A DNA stretch of 64,000 nt from Lepturacanthus savala (GCA_030544235.1 CM060464.1:30006152-30070151), one strand, 5' to 3'; positions 12,056 through 25,869 are shown, counted from the stretch's first letter. Made by a program: numbers and translations. The notes: a model not told the origin generated them from the sequence alone.

Positions 12056-13689
12056 CAGGGCAGTCTCACTCTAACCCTAACATGGTTAATATTGCAACAA
12101 ACCCTTAACACTGATTTTAAGTCAAGTTTTTTTGTTTGTCTACTGATGTGATCTTGAGTGGTAATCATATTGTTTGAAAAGTCGCAATGTGAGTATAATA
12201 GTATTTGCCTATTAGCATTAACAAAAACACTACACTGTTTTGTACAATGCAATTCTGCTTGTTGAAAGCACAGTTAAGACATGCAACCACATAATGTCTG
12301 TGGTTCAATTGCAGCTGCAGTAGTAGCTTTCTCTTTGCCTTCTACACTTATATCTATCTATAATAAATACAAATCTAAACAAAAAAAAATCAAGGTCAGA
12401 TTCTACCCAGACATGGATGATTATGTGCAATATAAAAATGTACATTTTAGTCAAAGTCTTGCAATTTTTTTATTTTTATTATTTTTGGAATGTGGCTACA
12501 GCCACTTTATTTAGTTTCTTGTATAGTCAGAACTGACTGTATCTGAGCTCCCACAGTAAAGGAGGCAATCAGAGGAAGTGCACCTGCTCCACTTCCTGGC
12601 ATTTCAAAATGTGACCAAATCAATGCTTTCTCTGGGAACTTGCTTTTTACTTTTGCATCATTGTTATTTTCCTACGCACATGTCCAGCAGATGTGCATTA
12701 GACAGTGTTCAGTTTGTTATTACAACCATTACAATTGCCATTAAATTATCATTTTTTCAACCACCTGCCCCACAGTGACCTCATGCTGCTTAAAATAAAA
12801 AAACACCACAGGAATGGGAAGTCAAAAGAGCACATTTTTTAGCTGCAGTTCAAATGTGGCCCTCCTGTATGTGTTTACCTGGTGTGTTCCTGCCATTACT
12901 TCCACCTCTCTGGTCATTTCAGGTCCTGGTCCTGTTGCTCTGACCATAACTATAACAAGCAAAGGAGGAATTTCCCTGTGACAGATGGTGGATGACGTAG
13001 CCAAGATTCTATCAGCAGAGTCAGGGCGGCGTTGCGTGCTCTCCACACCCCACCTCGGCCACCCTACCCTCGGCCACATGGCTCTCTCTCCTGGCATTTC
13101 AGCGCTAACGGGCCGATACCATAAGCTATTAATCCACAGATCTATACAATACCGCTAGTGCATAATTTTTAAGCATGGCTTGGCCCAGTAGGGATCAAAC
13201 CACAGAAACCCTGGCAGTGCTGGTCCAGGACAGTTCAGGATACTTGACATATGACGACCAGCAGGACGTGGTGAGATGAGACAGAATGTTTATATTGAAC
13301 CATATGGACAAACACGTAGCAACTAGCAGTAGTACTGGATTATGACTCGCAAGAATACATTCAGGAATAATATTATGCAATGCTTTAAAAACTGCTGAAG
13401 TTCCTGATCTCAGCCCTTAGGATCCAGGGTCCTGCTGACTTTTTTTCTTGCCAACTAATCAGGAACTGATTTACACCTAAGGAAGCCAGGTGAATGCCGT
13501 TAACACCGATTATCTGGTCTAATGGAACGCAGCAGTCGCCCTGCGTGGACTACAGAGCAAAAATATATTCATGACGAAAGACAGAAATGAAGAAGTGAAG
13601 AAGAAGTAAATAAGGCTGGAATTAACTGTTAATATCATTTTAGAACCACTTATGCAGTGTATGTGGGAATCAATCATTGGCTGCTCTAT
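12056..13689. other. No gene or clear element seen
   Basis: Short frames only, including one of 91 codons on the minus strand at 12822-13097. It has a moderate-GC patch at 13020-13100 but no recognisable domain or splice context. Confidence 0.45.
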
Positions 13690-14280
13690 GTGTGACAGTT
13701 TGCTCCATATAGGGTGGTAAACTTCAAGTGGATCTTTCCAGAGATTTTAAGTGATGAGACAGTACAATAACATTTTTCTGTTTAAATACAATTTTGTGTT
13801 TTAATCAACTTGTGTACACTCTTAGTGTTGCTGGTCCAAAGTGACTGATTATTAGAAATGAATTGAGGAGACCAGAATTAATATAAGAAATTGAACTCAG
13901 GTATATCTACATTTGTCAGACAGACACACACACACATACATACACACACCCACACACACATCCCTTGGGGTTTTAAGACAAATGTCCTCTGTAACTTTGA
14001 CCTAAAGTAGTCTGTGATAAACAGTAGACTATTTTTTGTGTTTTGTAGAATTCAAATTCAAGATGTATAAGTTCAGAATAATGACACATACTGGCCATAA
14101 ATAACAACTATAAGTTCGAAACTTGCAATGTTCACAAGAAGTTATGTTGATAAAAAAAAATCTAACACAACAAGAGGTAATAATATATGAATTATTACAG
14201 TTTTTATGAGTCTTAATGGACCGGTCAAAGTTGACCCAGAACACCAAATTGATTAACATGAAATGAATACAACATGAGGG
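13690..14280. mobile_element. piggyBac-type MITE, related to 28680-29326
   Basis: The right end 'caacatgaggg' abuts TTAA at 14281-14284. In inverted order the interior matches the element at 28680-29326: ctggtccaa..gtgac, agaaatgaatt, an 'acatttgtcagaca' block and a CA-repeat region. The left boundary is uncertain. No coding sequence. It lies directly left of the Tc1 element. Confidence 0.5.
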
Positions 14281-14346
14281 TTAAGTGATAACTGAAACAG
14301 TACAATAATGTTTTTTTTATTCTGTTTGATCACAAAAGTAAGTGTA

Positions 14347-15567
14347 CACTCACCGGCCACTTTATTAGGTACACCATGCTAGTAACGGGTTGGACCCCCT
14401 TTTGCCTTCAGAACTGCCTCAATTCTTCATGGCATAGATTCAACAAGGTGCTGGAAGCATTCCTCAGAGAGTTTGGTCCATATTGACATGATGGCATCAC
14501 ACAGTTGGCGCAGATTTGTCAGCTGCACATCCATGATGCGAATCTTCCGTTCCACCACATCCCAAAGATGCTCTATTGGATTGAGATCTGGTGACTGTGG
14601 AGGCCATTTGAGTACAGTGAACTCATTGTCATGTTCAAGAAACCAGTCTGAGATGATTCCAGCTTTATGACATGGTGCATTATCCTGCTGAAAGTAGCCA
14701 TCAGAAGTTGGGTACATTGTGGTCATAAAGGGATGGACATGGTCAGCAACAATACTCAGGTAGGCTGTGGTGTTGCAACGATGCTCAATTGGTACCAAGG
14801 GGCCCAAAGAGTGCCAAGAAAATATTCCCCACACCATTACACCACCACCACCAGCCTGAACCGTTGATACAAGGCAGGATGGATCCATGCTTTCATGTTG
14901 TTGATGCCAAATTCTGACCCTACCATCCGAATGTCGCAGCAGAAATCCAGACTCATCAGACCAGGCAACGTTTTTCCAATCTTCTATTGTCCAATTTCGA
15001 TGAGCTTGTGCAAATTGTAGCCTCAGTTTCCTGTTCTTAGCTGAAAGGAGTGGCACCCGGCGTGGTCTTCTGCTGCTGTAGCCCATCTGCCTCAAAGTTC
15101 GACGTACTGTGCGTTCAGAGATGCTCTTCTGCCTAAATTGGTTGTAACGGGTGGTTATTTGAGTCATTGTTGCCTTTCTATCAGCTCGAACCAGTCTGGC
15201 CATTCTCCTCTGACCTCTGGCATCGACAAGGCATTTCCGCCCACAGAACTGCCGCTCACTGGATATTTTTTCTTTTTCGGACCATTCTCTGTAAACCCTA
15301 GAGATGGTTGTGCGTGAAAATCCCAGTAGATCAGCAGTTTCTGAAATACTCAGACCAGCCCTTCTGGCACCAACAACCATGCCACGTTCAAAGTCACTCA
15401 AATCACCTTTCTTCCCCAAACTGATGCTCGGTTTGAACTGCAGGAGATTGTCTTGACCATGTCTACATGCCTAAATGCACTGAGTTGCTGCCATGTGATT
15501 GGCTGATTAGAAATTAAGTGTTAACGAGCAGTTGGACAGGTGTACCTAATAAAGTGGCTGGTGAGTG
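14347..15567 (-). mobile_element. Full-length Tc1-like (DD36E) transposon, 1221 bp
   Basis: The terminal inverted repeats are about 29 bp. The left end starts CACTCACCGGCCACTTTATT at 14347; the right end, ending at 15567, is its reverse complement with one visible mismatch. TA dinucleotides at 14345-14346 and 15568-15569 are the target duplication. One transposase frame occupies most of the interior on the minus strand. Length, termini and coding content fit a complete Tc1/mariner copy that has decayed little. Confidence 0.95.
14427..15419 (-). CDS. Tc1/mariner transposase, DD36E type, C-terminally shortened
   Basis: A cut-and-paste DNA transposase that would act on the surrounding inverted repeats. 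The 330-codon frame is uninterrupted. The N-terminal paired-like DNA-binding region has two helix-turn-helix units (about residues 18-46 and 85-113). The catalytic acids are D155 (WSDES), D246 (YFQQDNAPCH) and E283 (SPDLNPIE). There are 90 residues between the two Asp and 36 between the second Asp and Glu. That is DD36E spacing rather than the DD34E of classical Tc1, and it resembles the group described as Incomer. The start is the first Met, 148 bp inside the right end. The frame ends at TGA (14427-14429). The same frame continues 15 codons past it to TAG at 14379-14381, which suggests a CGA-to-TGA change removed the last residues. Activity is unknown. Confidence 0.9.
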   Translation of the reverse strand: MGKKGDLSDFERGMVVGARRAGLSISETADLLGFSRTTISRVYREWSEKEKISSERQFCGRKCLVDARGQRRMARLVRADRKATMTQITTRYNQFRQKSISERTVRRTLRQMGYSSRRPRRVPLLSAKNRKLRLQFAQAHRNWTIEDWKNVAWSDESGFLLRHSDGRVRIWHQQHESMDPSCLVSTVQAGGGGVMVWGIFSWHSLGPLVPIEHRCNTTAYLSIVADHVHPFMTTMYPTSDGYFQQDNAPCHKAGIISDWFLEHDNEFTVLKWPPQSPDLNPIEHLWDVVERKIRIMDVQLTNLRQLCDAIMSIWTKLSEECFQHLVESMP

Positions 15568-15569
15568 TA

Positions 15570-17389
15570 TGTGCATGTGTGTTTACATTAGAAGACTACA
15601 GAGACCTTCTAGACAAGAAAAAGTTGCCAAACCATAGTTAAACAGGCAACATCACCAAGTTTCCTGGACAATCATCATCACAGCCTTGGTGTCGGTTTAC
15701 AAATCCTCCAGATCTGTTCCTAACAGCAAAGATAAAAAGACAAACCTTGTTGTAACCTTGCAGCAGCCTCTGTGGGTGTTCTGCTGCCGCCTGTCTCTGA
15801 GCCACGAGGCGTTCAGGTGACCTTGGGCCGTATTTAGACAACTTAGCACAACACAACAAACAGTCGGATGGATAGATGTTCTCAGGCTGCAGATAAACAC
15901 AGATGAGGGGAGAGTTTGCAGCAGACAGGAGAAGTGTTCTGATTAATGATCCAGCAGACCAAATGGAGCAATACAATATAATGGACCTACAGCAGCTCAG
16001 CCTGTGGTCGACATAATTGATGAACCCGTGTTTGTTTTTCATGGAGAGTATGTGTGTGTATGTGTGTGTGTGACTGTGCAACTTTAAGGGAATCACTTCC
16101 CTTCACTCCCACTCTTCTCTGTGTTAGATGATGACGGCGTAACTCGAGCCATGGGAAGGACAGTCATTTTATGCCAAGGTGACATAATGCAGAGGGCGGC
16201 CATTTTGGATACAGGTCAAGAATGCATGGTGAAGGTCAGCTGTCGACTTTTGCCCTCGCCAGAGAATTACATATTTTCCTGTTAGGCAGAGCAGCCCAGC
16301 ATGATGCATTACAGAGCCAAGTGGAAAATTAGTGGTTAATCAGGGGAATTACGAGGGATATTTTAGGCAGTAGTGATTCCTTTATATAATTGGTCTACAT
16401 TTTTTGGCACAAGGTAATTCATTAATGAAAATGATTATGATAGATTTTAGAGAGTCACAAATTATATTATAAAATATATGTAATGCAAACAATGTAGTTC
16501 AGCTATTAGTATTTAGTGAACACTTTTCTTCCACTTGAATATAAAAGTCTGGCAATCTGTTGGTTTATCTGCTCTAATGTCTCTAACAAACCAAATTGTT
16601 ACCAGGTTGTTTGCTTCAGATTCAAACTAGTAAAACTAACCACTAGATGTCACCAAAAAAACTACACATTATATCTCACAGGGAACCTTTTGGAGAGATA
16701 GCCAACCACAGAGCTGCAAAGGATTTCATTTAAAATTGGTTAATTTTGTTGCACTTACTTTAATATTTCTGTAGCTTATACTATTAAAGAACGCTTTACA
16801 CTCACTCTTACACCACTAAACTAACAGCACTCAAAATAAGTGCTTTTCTGGCTCCTCTCTTACTCAGTTGGATTATTTCTGTAGCATTCCTGAGAGTCTC
16901 ACTAAGTCGAGTTGTTTAACTACATTGAACCTTTATATTAATATAAAGAATATATTTATGATTTAGTTTTTTTTTATTTGGCCCTGAAAAACTGCCCCTG
17001 TATTTTAGCTGTTCAGCTCTCCTGACTAAACTAAATGGTTCCGTTTGATGTTAAATTGCTATGAACGGACAGTGGGTGTTATCTCAGCAGCGTTGCATAA
17101 TGTAGGTGCAAATATTCAGGCCAAACACATGATCCACACAAGTGCAAGACTTGTTGTGGTAGCTGAGCAACTTTCAGTGATTTCTTGGCTAAAATCGTGT
17201 TTTTCAGTCTGTGGCAAGAAAATAACCTGCAGTTTCTACAGCTTCTGCAGAGGTCATTGATGACTTGACTTTTTATGCTTGCATGTCAGCAGCAGGCGGC
17301 GTCTCTTTGCATCCAGATTCTTAAGGCAGCTCAGCAGGCCACAACACATCACTGACTTCCTGCCCTCAATTTAGACAGCCTTCTACTGT
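15570..17389. other. No gene or clear element seen
   Basis: A minus-strand frame of 152 codons (15638-16096) overlaps a GT-rich patch and matches nothing I recognise. The rest is AT-rich noncoding sequence. Confidence 0.45.
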
Positions 17390-17481
17390 CTGTGTGTGCC
17401 TGTGTGTGTGCATGTGTGTCTGTGTATGTGTGTCTGCATGTGTGTCTGTCTGTGTGTGCCTGTGTGTGTGTATGTGTGTGT

Positions 17482-17556
<75 letters not shown>
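17390..17556. repeat. (TG)n microsatellite, imperfect then pure
   Basis: An interrupted TG/TGTC/TGCA array begins near 17390 and becomes a pure TG run from about 17486 to 17556. All open frames through it are artefacts of the repeat. Confidence 0.97.
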
Positions 17557-17557
<1 letters not shown>

Positions 17558-20500
17558 CAAGTGTACAGCTGCTGAGCCCTGCAGAAAGTACTGGATGCTC
17601 CTGTGTTGCTTCCCTGCTCTGCATGTGTTGTTGTGCAGAGTCAACTCCTTGTCATGAATATAAACAATATTCTCTGTATTTTTAATATCTATTTTTATCC
17701 GAACAAAAACAATGTCAGAATCATATTGCAAGCAATGAGTCATTGTACACTTCTCCTGGGTTTCCTTGATCTATGTTAGTATCCCTAAAAATAGAAATTT
17801 GTGGTACGAAACATCATCTCATTACAGTTTAACATTTCCTCTCTCAAGCTTATCTCTATTTCTTTATTATTAATGATCCTTTCCTCTGGCAGGTGACTGT
17901 AACAGAACTTCTGACTTATGGCCTATTTCAAGGGACAGTTTCTGAATATAATTCGAAACATATTGGAAGACCTTTCTTCTAATGAAAAATAAATTTAAAT
18001 CTTACCTTTTCATGGTCGACTATGTTCACAAACAAATCACTACATACAAATAAAATCATGCAGACGATTTTTTTTTTGTCATGGTTGAATACTGATAGAC
18101 CCAAACAGGTACAACTGCTTTATTTTCGTGAATGTTTCTTTTGAAGACAAATAAAACTTAACTGGTATAGTACATGTGTAGGCTGTCAGTGTTCTGCCAA
18201 AAAACAGAGTGAGATAAAATATTATCTAACTGGCTACAACATATCGGTTTGAAAACTACCTATTCACATCAACATGATACAGAAATGATGAAATGATGAA
18301 TGGTGAAGGTCAGCTGTCGATATCTAATACATATATAAACTATACTCACATATATAAGCCCACTGTCAAAAATACAACTGTATCTGTAACCTTTCAGAAT
18401 ACATTACAGAATGGTCAGGGTCTAAATTTCCATCCTAAAATAATAACAGCTGAGAGAGCACTGAGTCAACTGTGAATTTGAGAGCAGCATTCCTGCAGAA
18501 TAATGATGATACACTGAGCACCAAGCACTGAGCATACATGTTCAGTCACACACACGCACACACATACACACGATGGAACGGGTGCTCCATAACATTAATG
18601 TGTGCTATCCAGTCCTCCCTCTCACCACAGCATATAGTTAAGTGTCATGCAGCCTCAGTGTACGCTATTAACCGCTTTCTAGGTCAAAGCGTTGAATCAA
18701 TAACAGGCAACAGCGGCTTTCGTGCAACACTCTGCTGGTGATGCAGGTAGTGTTTGGATTCCCTGAACTCCCTACTAAGACCTGAAAAAAAATCCATTTG
18801 GAGACGTAATTAGCACAGAGAAGCAAAGGACTGATTTGTTTGTGTGGATATGTTTGGGGAGGCTCATTTGTCTCCACAGACTGAGTGAGATTGCGTGGTA
18901 ACCGTGCATGTGTGTTTATTCATCTAGTGAAGCTATTTGTATTATTTAGTAAATAAGTATTTAGATACCACCTCAGTTATTTACCCAATGATGTGAAATC
19001 ACTCATGGGCTCACAAGGTGAAGGGAGCGATAGTTTAAAACCAGGGGTCAGGGCACAAATTTTAAGTTAGAAAAGAACGTCTATGTCGAGGAACTAACTC
19101 TGAACATGGGGAACACAAAATGCTATTAGGGCCAAACCCTGATGTGTTTATAGTGAGTGGCAGACTCAGACAAAACATACTAGACATATCATCAGCATGA
19201 GGGGATTTTATCACATTTTGTTCACAAGAAAGGCACCTAAAGGGCATTTTATCATGTTGTCCTGCACATTGAGTCATCCTGGAAGGCATCATGTCATTAT
19301 ATCATGTTTTATTTTCCCTCTTGGAGGCCATTTTCACAGCTTTTTTTTTTCAATCACCCCTGAGTTATCCTCAGTTGTCCACAATACATCTTAAAAAAAA
19401 ACATGATAAGAGTGACTAGAAAAAGTTTGATATATTCTGCTTTACCATAGTATATTATCCATTTGAAATATTATATAATATGGCATTGATGTGACAGTAT
19501 AGTCAGCTAGTGTAAATACAGACATGGCTGCTTGTGAAGACAGTGGTCTGTAGCCCCCCCAGGTCAGTCACTGTCAGTCCACCATGATTATAGCAGCCCT
19601 GACACACACAGTGACATGAAAGACCTTGAGGGTGAGCTGCAGGACCGTGATGACAACTAAATCATCAGTGCATCAATCATCTTCAGACTGACACTTTTTT
19701 AAATTGGCCCCTTCAGTAAAAAGTCAGGTGAAGGAGTGTGAGCTCTTTTTTCCATTGTGATGGAAAAACAAACAATTCCAGAAGTGAGGTGCACAAACCC
19801 TCTTTGTGCTAAGAAGGCAGGTGCTGATTGAATCTTGTAAAACAAGGATCCCATATGACTATATAATTATATTAATATATAATATATAATATCAGTGAGG
19901 AAAGGTTACAGGAGGTGTGAAACTGAAAAAAAAAAAAAAAAACTGCATGTGTTTATTTTTCCCAAATGAGGAGGCACAACATGTGTTTCGTGTCTATCAC
20001 AAATAACAAGCATCCATGATCAAATGATACAGTGGCCAGTGATTATACAGGCAGGCTTGTTCATGTTGGCAGATATGCAAAAAGAAACCAAACTTGAAAA
20101 AGATTTGAGAAGAGTTTCATATTTAAAATTTGAAAATACTAAAGCTCAAATAAAATTAAACATGGATTGGATCGTTAAAAAATTCAAATTCATTATCTCA
20201 TCAAACATCCGTTTGTGAGGTCTGGTTCACAAAGAGCACCATCAATGCACCATCAATGCTACCAGACACATCGCTGTGCAGTGGAGGTGTCTAAAGATGG
20301 CAGATATCATTACTGCATATCAATTTATCAGGATTACGTTTCCTCCCTTCTTGGCTTCAAAATGTTCACTATAAAACATTATGTTTTATGCCAAGTCAGC
20401 TGAAAGCCAGTTAAGTGTGAAGAAACTCATTTGAATTGCTCACAGAGATGTATGCCCACCCATGCGAAAAGCTTTTATATGAAATCCAGCAGGAAGAGTG

Positions 20501-21267
20501 TGTTATAGAGAAATTACATGTCATGTTATCTAAGCTTGTGGTTAAATGGTCTACCCTCGTAAGGTATGTCACATATATGTCATTGGAGACTTGCTAGAAA
20601 AAAATGAGTTCACAGGAAGAGCCTTTTGTGTTTGAAAGATACCTGTGATTCTGTCCTCAGACTCATAAAAGTGGTATCACAGTCACAGCCCTTCTGCCTT
20701 AAAATACAATCTCTGCTGAAAGCTTAACATAAAAAGAAAAGTGATGGCGTTATGACGATTGACTCTGTAGTGGCTTCTGTGTGTGCAGCTGTGTGTAACT
20801 TCTGTAAATCGTTTGAAGGCAGTGGGAGGACTCAGGCTGTGCCTGTATAGACATGATCCATTATCAGGCTCATTAGCAGAGAGTGGACAGAGCTAGATGG
20901 GGTCGAGATGAGGGGAGGAAACAGCAAGAAGAACAAGGATGGGCAAACAGTAATTGATTTACAGATGTAGGTTTGTTTAAGTACATAGATCAATGACGGG
21001 ATACCCATTATTGGAAAAAAAAGAAATCAGCATTAGAAAATATCTGATTCAAACCTGTAAAATAGGCCTTTTTTGTTTACCCTATTTGAACAAGTGAACA
21101 AATAACAGAGGAGGGTTTTTAAGGTCACCCAGGAGATATATATCTTCATATTACAATATATCCTCAAGGGTTCTCCAACTAATCCTAATTAATCCTTTAG
21201 GATAATTATGTTTTATCTCCTATGTGACTGCACCACCAGAGCATTGGGAATTGCCTCATGTTGTATA
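17557..21267. other. No gene or clear element seen
   Basis: AT-rich noncoding sequence with homopolymer runs (for example A-runs near 19925-19941) and an AT-only patch near 19860-19895. No frame carries a recognisable domain. Confidence 0.5.
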
Positions 21268-21293
21268 TGGCATATTGCAGTTGCAATATGCCA
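21268..21293. repeat. 12-bp inverted repeat with 2-nt spacer
   Basis: TGGCATATTGCA and its exact complement are separated by GT. Immediately right lies another small palindrome, GATATTGCAATATC. This may be a chance AT-rich structure or a MITE core. Confidence 0.7.
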
Positions 21294-24200
21294 GATATTG
21301 CAATATCATTTTCAGTGATATTGTCACTCTATAAGTAAACACATGTTTCACAGCATTTGTAAACATATGTAACCTCTTACATGTGTCAATTTACAATATG
21401 TGTGTATTTGTGCGACTCAGTATACCGCCATGTCACCTTATCAAGGATTAATTAAGTAGAATAAGTCTTTTTTATCATCTTCAGCACTACATTTGAGTTT
21501 AATGAGTTTTAAGAATGTTTTCTAAGAGGAAATGTCATATTCAGTATTATCTCAATCCCTATGAGTGGAGTATACAAAGAACACTAATGTGTACAGAATA
21601 TAAATTTTATATCATGGTGATTATGTTAAGAGAACATTGATTAATACGTAGACAAATGGGACCTTTTTGTTTGCAATTGGCTATTTACTGCACCTCTTAG
21701 ATCAATAGAGATTAGAGATAAGGGAAATGTCTAAATGGGTCTAAAACACCACTTTTTTGTGTCTAACTTGATTATACAGCCTCATCAGATGAGCTTATGG
21801 GCATTTTCGACACAACGAGATTTCCGCTGTGTTCGTCGCTGGGTTCAGTGCAGGGCTGCGTCCAACCAGGTGATGCACCATTCTACACAGCAGGAAGTTG
21901 ACATGGCAGGGCACAAGCCATTGGAAATAATGGGTTTCAGAAGACAGTTGTGCCATTGTCTGAAAAGCCACATCTCTCCTTCATTGCCATCATCCAACCA
22001 AAGTTCAAAATGGATTTTTAATGTATTTAACACTATTTATCTAAAAGTGAGTCTGATTCACTAGATAATTTCTTTCATTTTCGTTGGTGTGAAAGCATCA
22101 GTCACACTCGGGTGTGCAATAAATCAAGCAGACCAAGACCTCCAAAAACAGGTGGTCTTTTGTGTGGTTCCTCTGGTGAGAACAGAAACTCGGGTTCAAA
22201 CAAGCTATGTGAGATGCATCATGGGAGGGGGGTACTTACTTCATTCCCTGTTTGTTTGAAGATAAACACTGATGAAATGTCCATCAGATCAATTTTGGTT
22301 CCTTTTCGGGTATGAAAGTCGACCACACTGGAGTCTATATGGTACATAGTAAAATTTGTATTGCCTGGTGTGGACCAAATAATCAAATTAATGGTGTGAA
22401 AGCGCTCTAAGAGGCCTGGTTGGATCCATTAGGCCGAGTGTCACAGGACCATAAATTGGATGGTGCCCAGTGTTCTCCCCTTCTTTTCTCTTTCTTTTAT
22501 TTCCATTCTATTTAAACATTCCATCCAAACCCTGCACACACACTGACCCTCATATACTCCCTCCCTCCATATTCCCTCCATGTTGCATCTGTTTATAAAT
22601 AAATAGAATTATTGTCAGAATGTGCATTGGCATCTGTGTCCCCTTTTTATGGCATCCCTGTGTTGGCAGACAGTAAGCCTGTCATTGGCCAACTATTTGA
22701 GTTTGCATTCTCCCCCTCCTTTACTAACTGAATCTTATCATTTTCAAAATCTCTGTTGCTATGTGAAACAAGAAGAGCATTAAAATACACACTGGAGATA
22801 TTTGTCCATTGATATCTGCAAAATTCTAACGTTGAAACATTAAATCCTGGACTTATCACTGCCCAAGATGATTGTGACTGGTTTAAAGAAATGCAAACAA
22901 GTCACTGTGTTTCCCCCCTATATCAGAAACGATTACAGGTGCAATATTAGTATATTACAGTATGGTCTATGTGAGACTATATAAAAGTCAATGTTTTTAC
23001 AATGTTTTTTTTTCATGAAAGATATTCAGATATTAATATATATGTTAAAACTGACTCAGGATGAAGTGTCACCGTTTATATGTTAGTATTTTATCAGTTA
23101 TTACACGTTGGTTCAGTTTTCCCCTTCAACACAAATTTATGCTTTTTTTTATTATCTAGTTTGTTAAATTATCTGAGCCACAGAACCTTAGAAATCACAG
23201 CAGCAATAACGCATAGGCACAAACCTCCAACTAGGTCTAGTATTAATTATCAGGATTCATTTTATTTATTTGGATTGTTTTCAAAACCCTTTACCATATT
23301 TGAAATGAAAGCTATACAACTGTATTCTTGCAGCATCATGGTCAACATCAATTAGAAATCCAAATTGATTCCAACACTCAGTCAGGCCCAAAATATGTCT
23401 GTCCTCCAAATATTATGGAAATCCATTCAAAGAGCAGTTGCTGCCTCAAGGTCAGAATGATGGCTGGTGGTAACTGTTCCCATATCAATACTCTGACATT
23501 CATTACCACCACTGATGTGCCCTTGAGCAAAACCACTGAAATGCCATCTGCCCCACTTGACCTGCTCAGCAGCCAGCAGATCAGACTGAGAGAGGCATGT
23601 GTGCTTAGTTAGGTTAAAACTGAGAGAGATCATCTCTGCAGCATTAGAAATATCCATCTTTAATGTGAGAAATACAGTATAGAGACTATAGAAAAATAAC
23701 AACAGGTAACGTCAGTTGGCCAAAAACATTTAATTTGTGTGACAGACGCCATCTAGTGGCTGTAGTAGTTATGACCCAGTGGTGCAGTGCAAATGACGCA
23801 TATTTACATATCAAACATTTTCTACATTAGATGGAGGAGGAGATCATAAAGGTATTATTCTAACAGTGGACTTTGCTACAGGAGACTGCTGTTTGTTTCC
23901 ATTTCCATCTACCAATTGGTCCGATCGTCCTCTAAATTCAAACCCTGTGATTATTATTGTTGCTATGATGAAAGTGGCCTAAATTAAAGGAAGTAGGAAC
24001 CCACATCTGTTATCATCATGTTTGTCCTCTTAGAGAATGGTTATGTCTTAGTCTATGAGATGTGTAAAAGGCTTGACTGCAGGTGAATCTATTTGTGCTG
24101 TTGTGGTGCTGGTCCTCCAACCTCCCCCTGCTGGGCTTTTCAACCAAGCAGGAGGTCTGTCGCAATCGACTCATTATGACTCTGTTTGTGTGTGTGTGTT

Positions 24201-25478
24201 TGGGATTGTTCATCAGTCCCAAGTCATTGGGTTTGAATTTGATGTTTTTTTTTTTTTTTTTTTCTGTGCTTGGGCACCTGTGCTCACACATACATGTGTT
24301 GTTTGCCAATTTTATGTGTTTCTGTGTGTCAGCATCATCTTGCTCTCCATCTTACTTGGGTAACCATACACACAAACATACACACACCACACACACTTGC
24401 AGTTTATCATGTAATGCCAGCCAAAGCTGACTGCTCAGGTCTGAGATCTACCCGTTCTCTTTTTGTTGCTCTCAACACTGAAACACACACCGTTGTGTTT
24501 CTGCTGGCTGCCTGATTGAGGTTTCACTGCCTCGCCCTTTAGATTTACTGTAATCGCTGAAGGAAGGAGCAGGGGGAAGGAAAATGAAGTGATGGAGGAG
24601 CATTTAGGGGATAGAGAGAGTGATAGAGGGTTAGGGAGGGAGTGAGTAATGAGGGAGTAAGGAGAGGTGGTGAAGGAGCTGGAATGACAGGCATAAGAAA
24701 TATGATTATGTAAGGTATGTAGGTATGGCGCTATGAAGGAGGAAAAGGGTGATAGAGGTTTACAGATCGATATTCTTGGAAATGAATATTAAACACTTCG
24801 AAAATGATATGGAACACCACATGCATTGACTAATGTGTCAATTATTTATTTAATTAGGAGAAAAAAATAATTAAATGAAATCATTCAGTCCAAACGTTGT
24901 GAATTCTGAAGACAGCGATCGACTACACATATACAGATTGAATGAATAAATGATTCCATGAATGACAAAGTTGTAAAAGTGTTTATAGTCTAGGAGGTAG
25001 AGAAAGGATACTTTGTTCTCTTTTGAAGAAATCTCTTGATAACTAATTAATTACTTTTGTGTGAAGAGAAAACACAGCCTTCAACTTAAAGGGGGATAAT
25101 TTGATTCCGATAAAATATTTAAAATATAGGCATTTAATGACTGATTTCTGGTGTCAATGTGGTATATAAAACAGTTAAAAAACTGAGATAGTGAAAAAAA
25201 ACAGAAAAAATATCAATACCTTCCTTTCAAGTCTGTAACTAAAACTATTAAGAATCATGTAAATGTCATCAAACCAGAACCAAATAATACATGTACACTA
25301 GTTGATGTCAAATAACACAAATGCAATAAAGTTGTTACTGGTACCAAGTAAATTAACATCAAAGGTTAAAATTGTTATTCAGGATATATCAAATTACAAA
25401 CTGTAGTGGGCATTTCTGACTATTTAGATACTTCTTGTCCACTTCTTGTGGACTTTTCTCTAAATGTATGATTTTAGA
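21294..25478. other. No gene or clear element seen
   Basis: Several overlapping short frames (90-115 codons) occur at 21.7, 23.1-23.7 and 24.0-24.5 kb on both strands. None shows family motifs, and those at 24.2-24.4 kb cross T- and GT-rich runs. A poly(T) of about 19 lies near 24245-24263. Confidence 0.45.
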
Positions 25479-25545
25479 CATTACAGGCCAAAAGTTTGGA
25501 CACACCTTCTCATTCAATGTATTTTCTTTATTTATATATGTTTGT
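25479..25545. mobile_element. Terminal fragment of a Tc1-like element
   Basis: The phrase 'ttacaggccaaaagtttgga' followed by 'cacaccttctcattcaatg' matches, from memory, the terminus of a common fish Tc1-like transposon family. No transposase and no opposite end follow. The sequence runs instead into a TATG-rich array. I class it as an orphan terminus. Confidence 0.5.
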
Positions 25546-25639
25546 ATATATGTATGTATGTATGTTTGATTCACACCATAACATTCCTAAAAGAATTACA
25601 TTGTGTTCCTGGGTTATGTCTTTATCTGAGACAAAAGGA

Positions 25640-25805
25640 GGAGAGGGAAATGAATATATGGAGGAAAGAATGAATACATGGATAAAAGGATGAATATATA
25701 GAGGAAAAATGAATACATGAATAAAAGGATGAATATATATGGAGGAAAGAATACATTGATGGAGGAAAGAATGAATTGATGGAGGAAAGAATGAATGGAT
25801 GGGGG
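25640..25805. repeat. Imperfect minisatellite (gaggaaagaatgaat.. units)
   Basis: Irregular tandem units of about 16-20 bp containing GGAGGAAAGAATGAAT and GGATGAATATAT words alternate across this stretch. Minus-strand frames here encode only repetitive PSIHSF-type peptides and are not genes. Confidence 0.8.
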
Positions 25806-25869
25806 AGGGAGAAATAGAGAGAGAGCATGAGAGAATCCGAGAGAGGCCGCCAAGGACAGAAAACATCTC

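Noticed and set aside
15638..16096. 152-codon minus-strand frame
   Set aside because: It starts in a GT-rich patch and has no family motif; probably chance.
17349..17743. Cys/Val- or His/Thr-rich proteins across 17.4-17.7 kb
   Set aside because: Translations of a TG/CA microsatellite.
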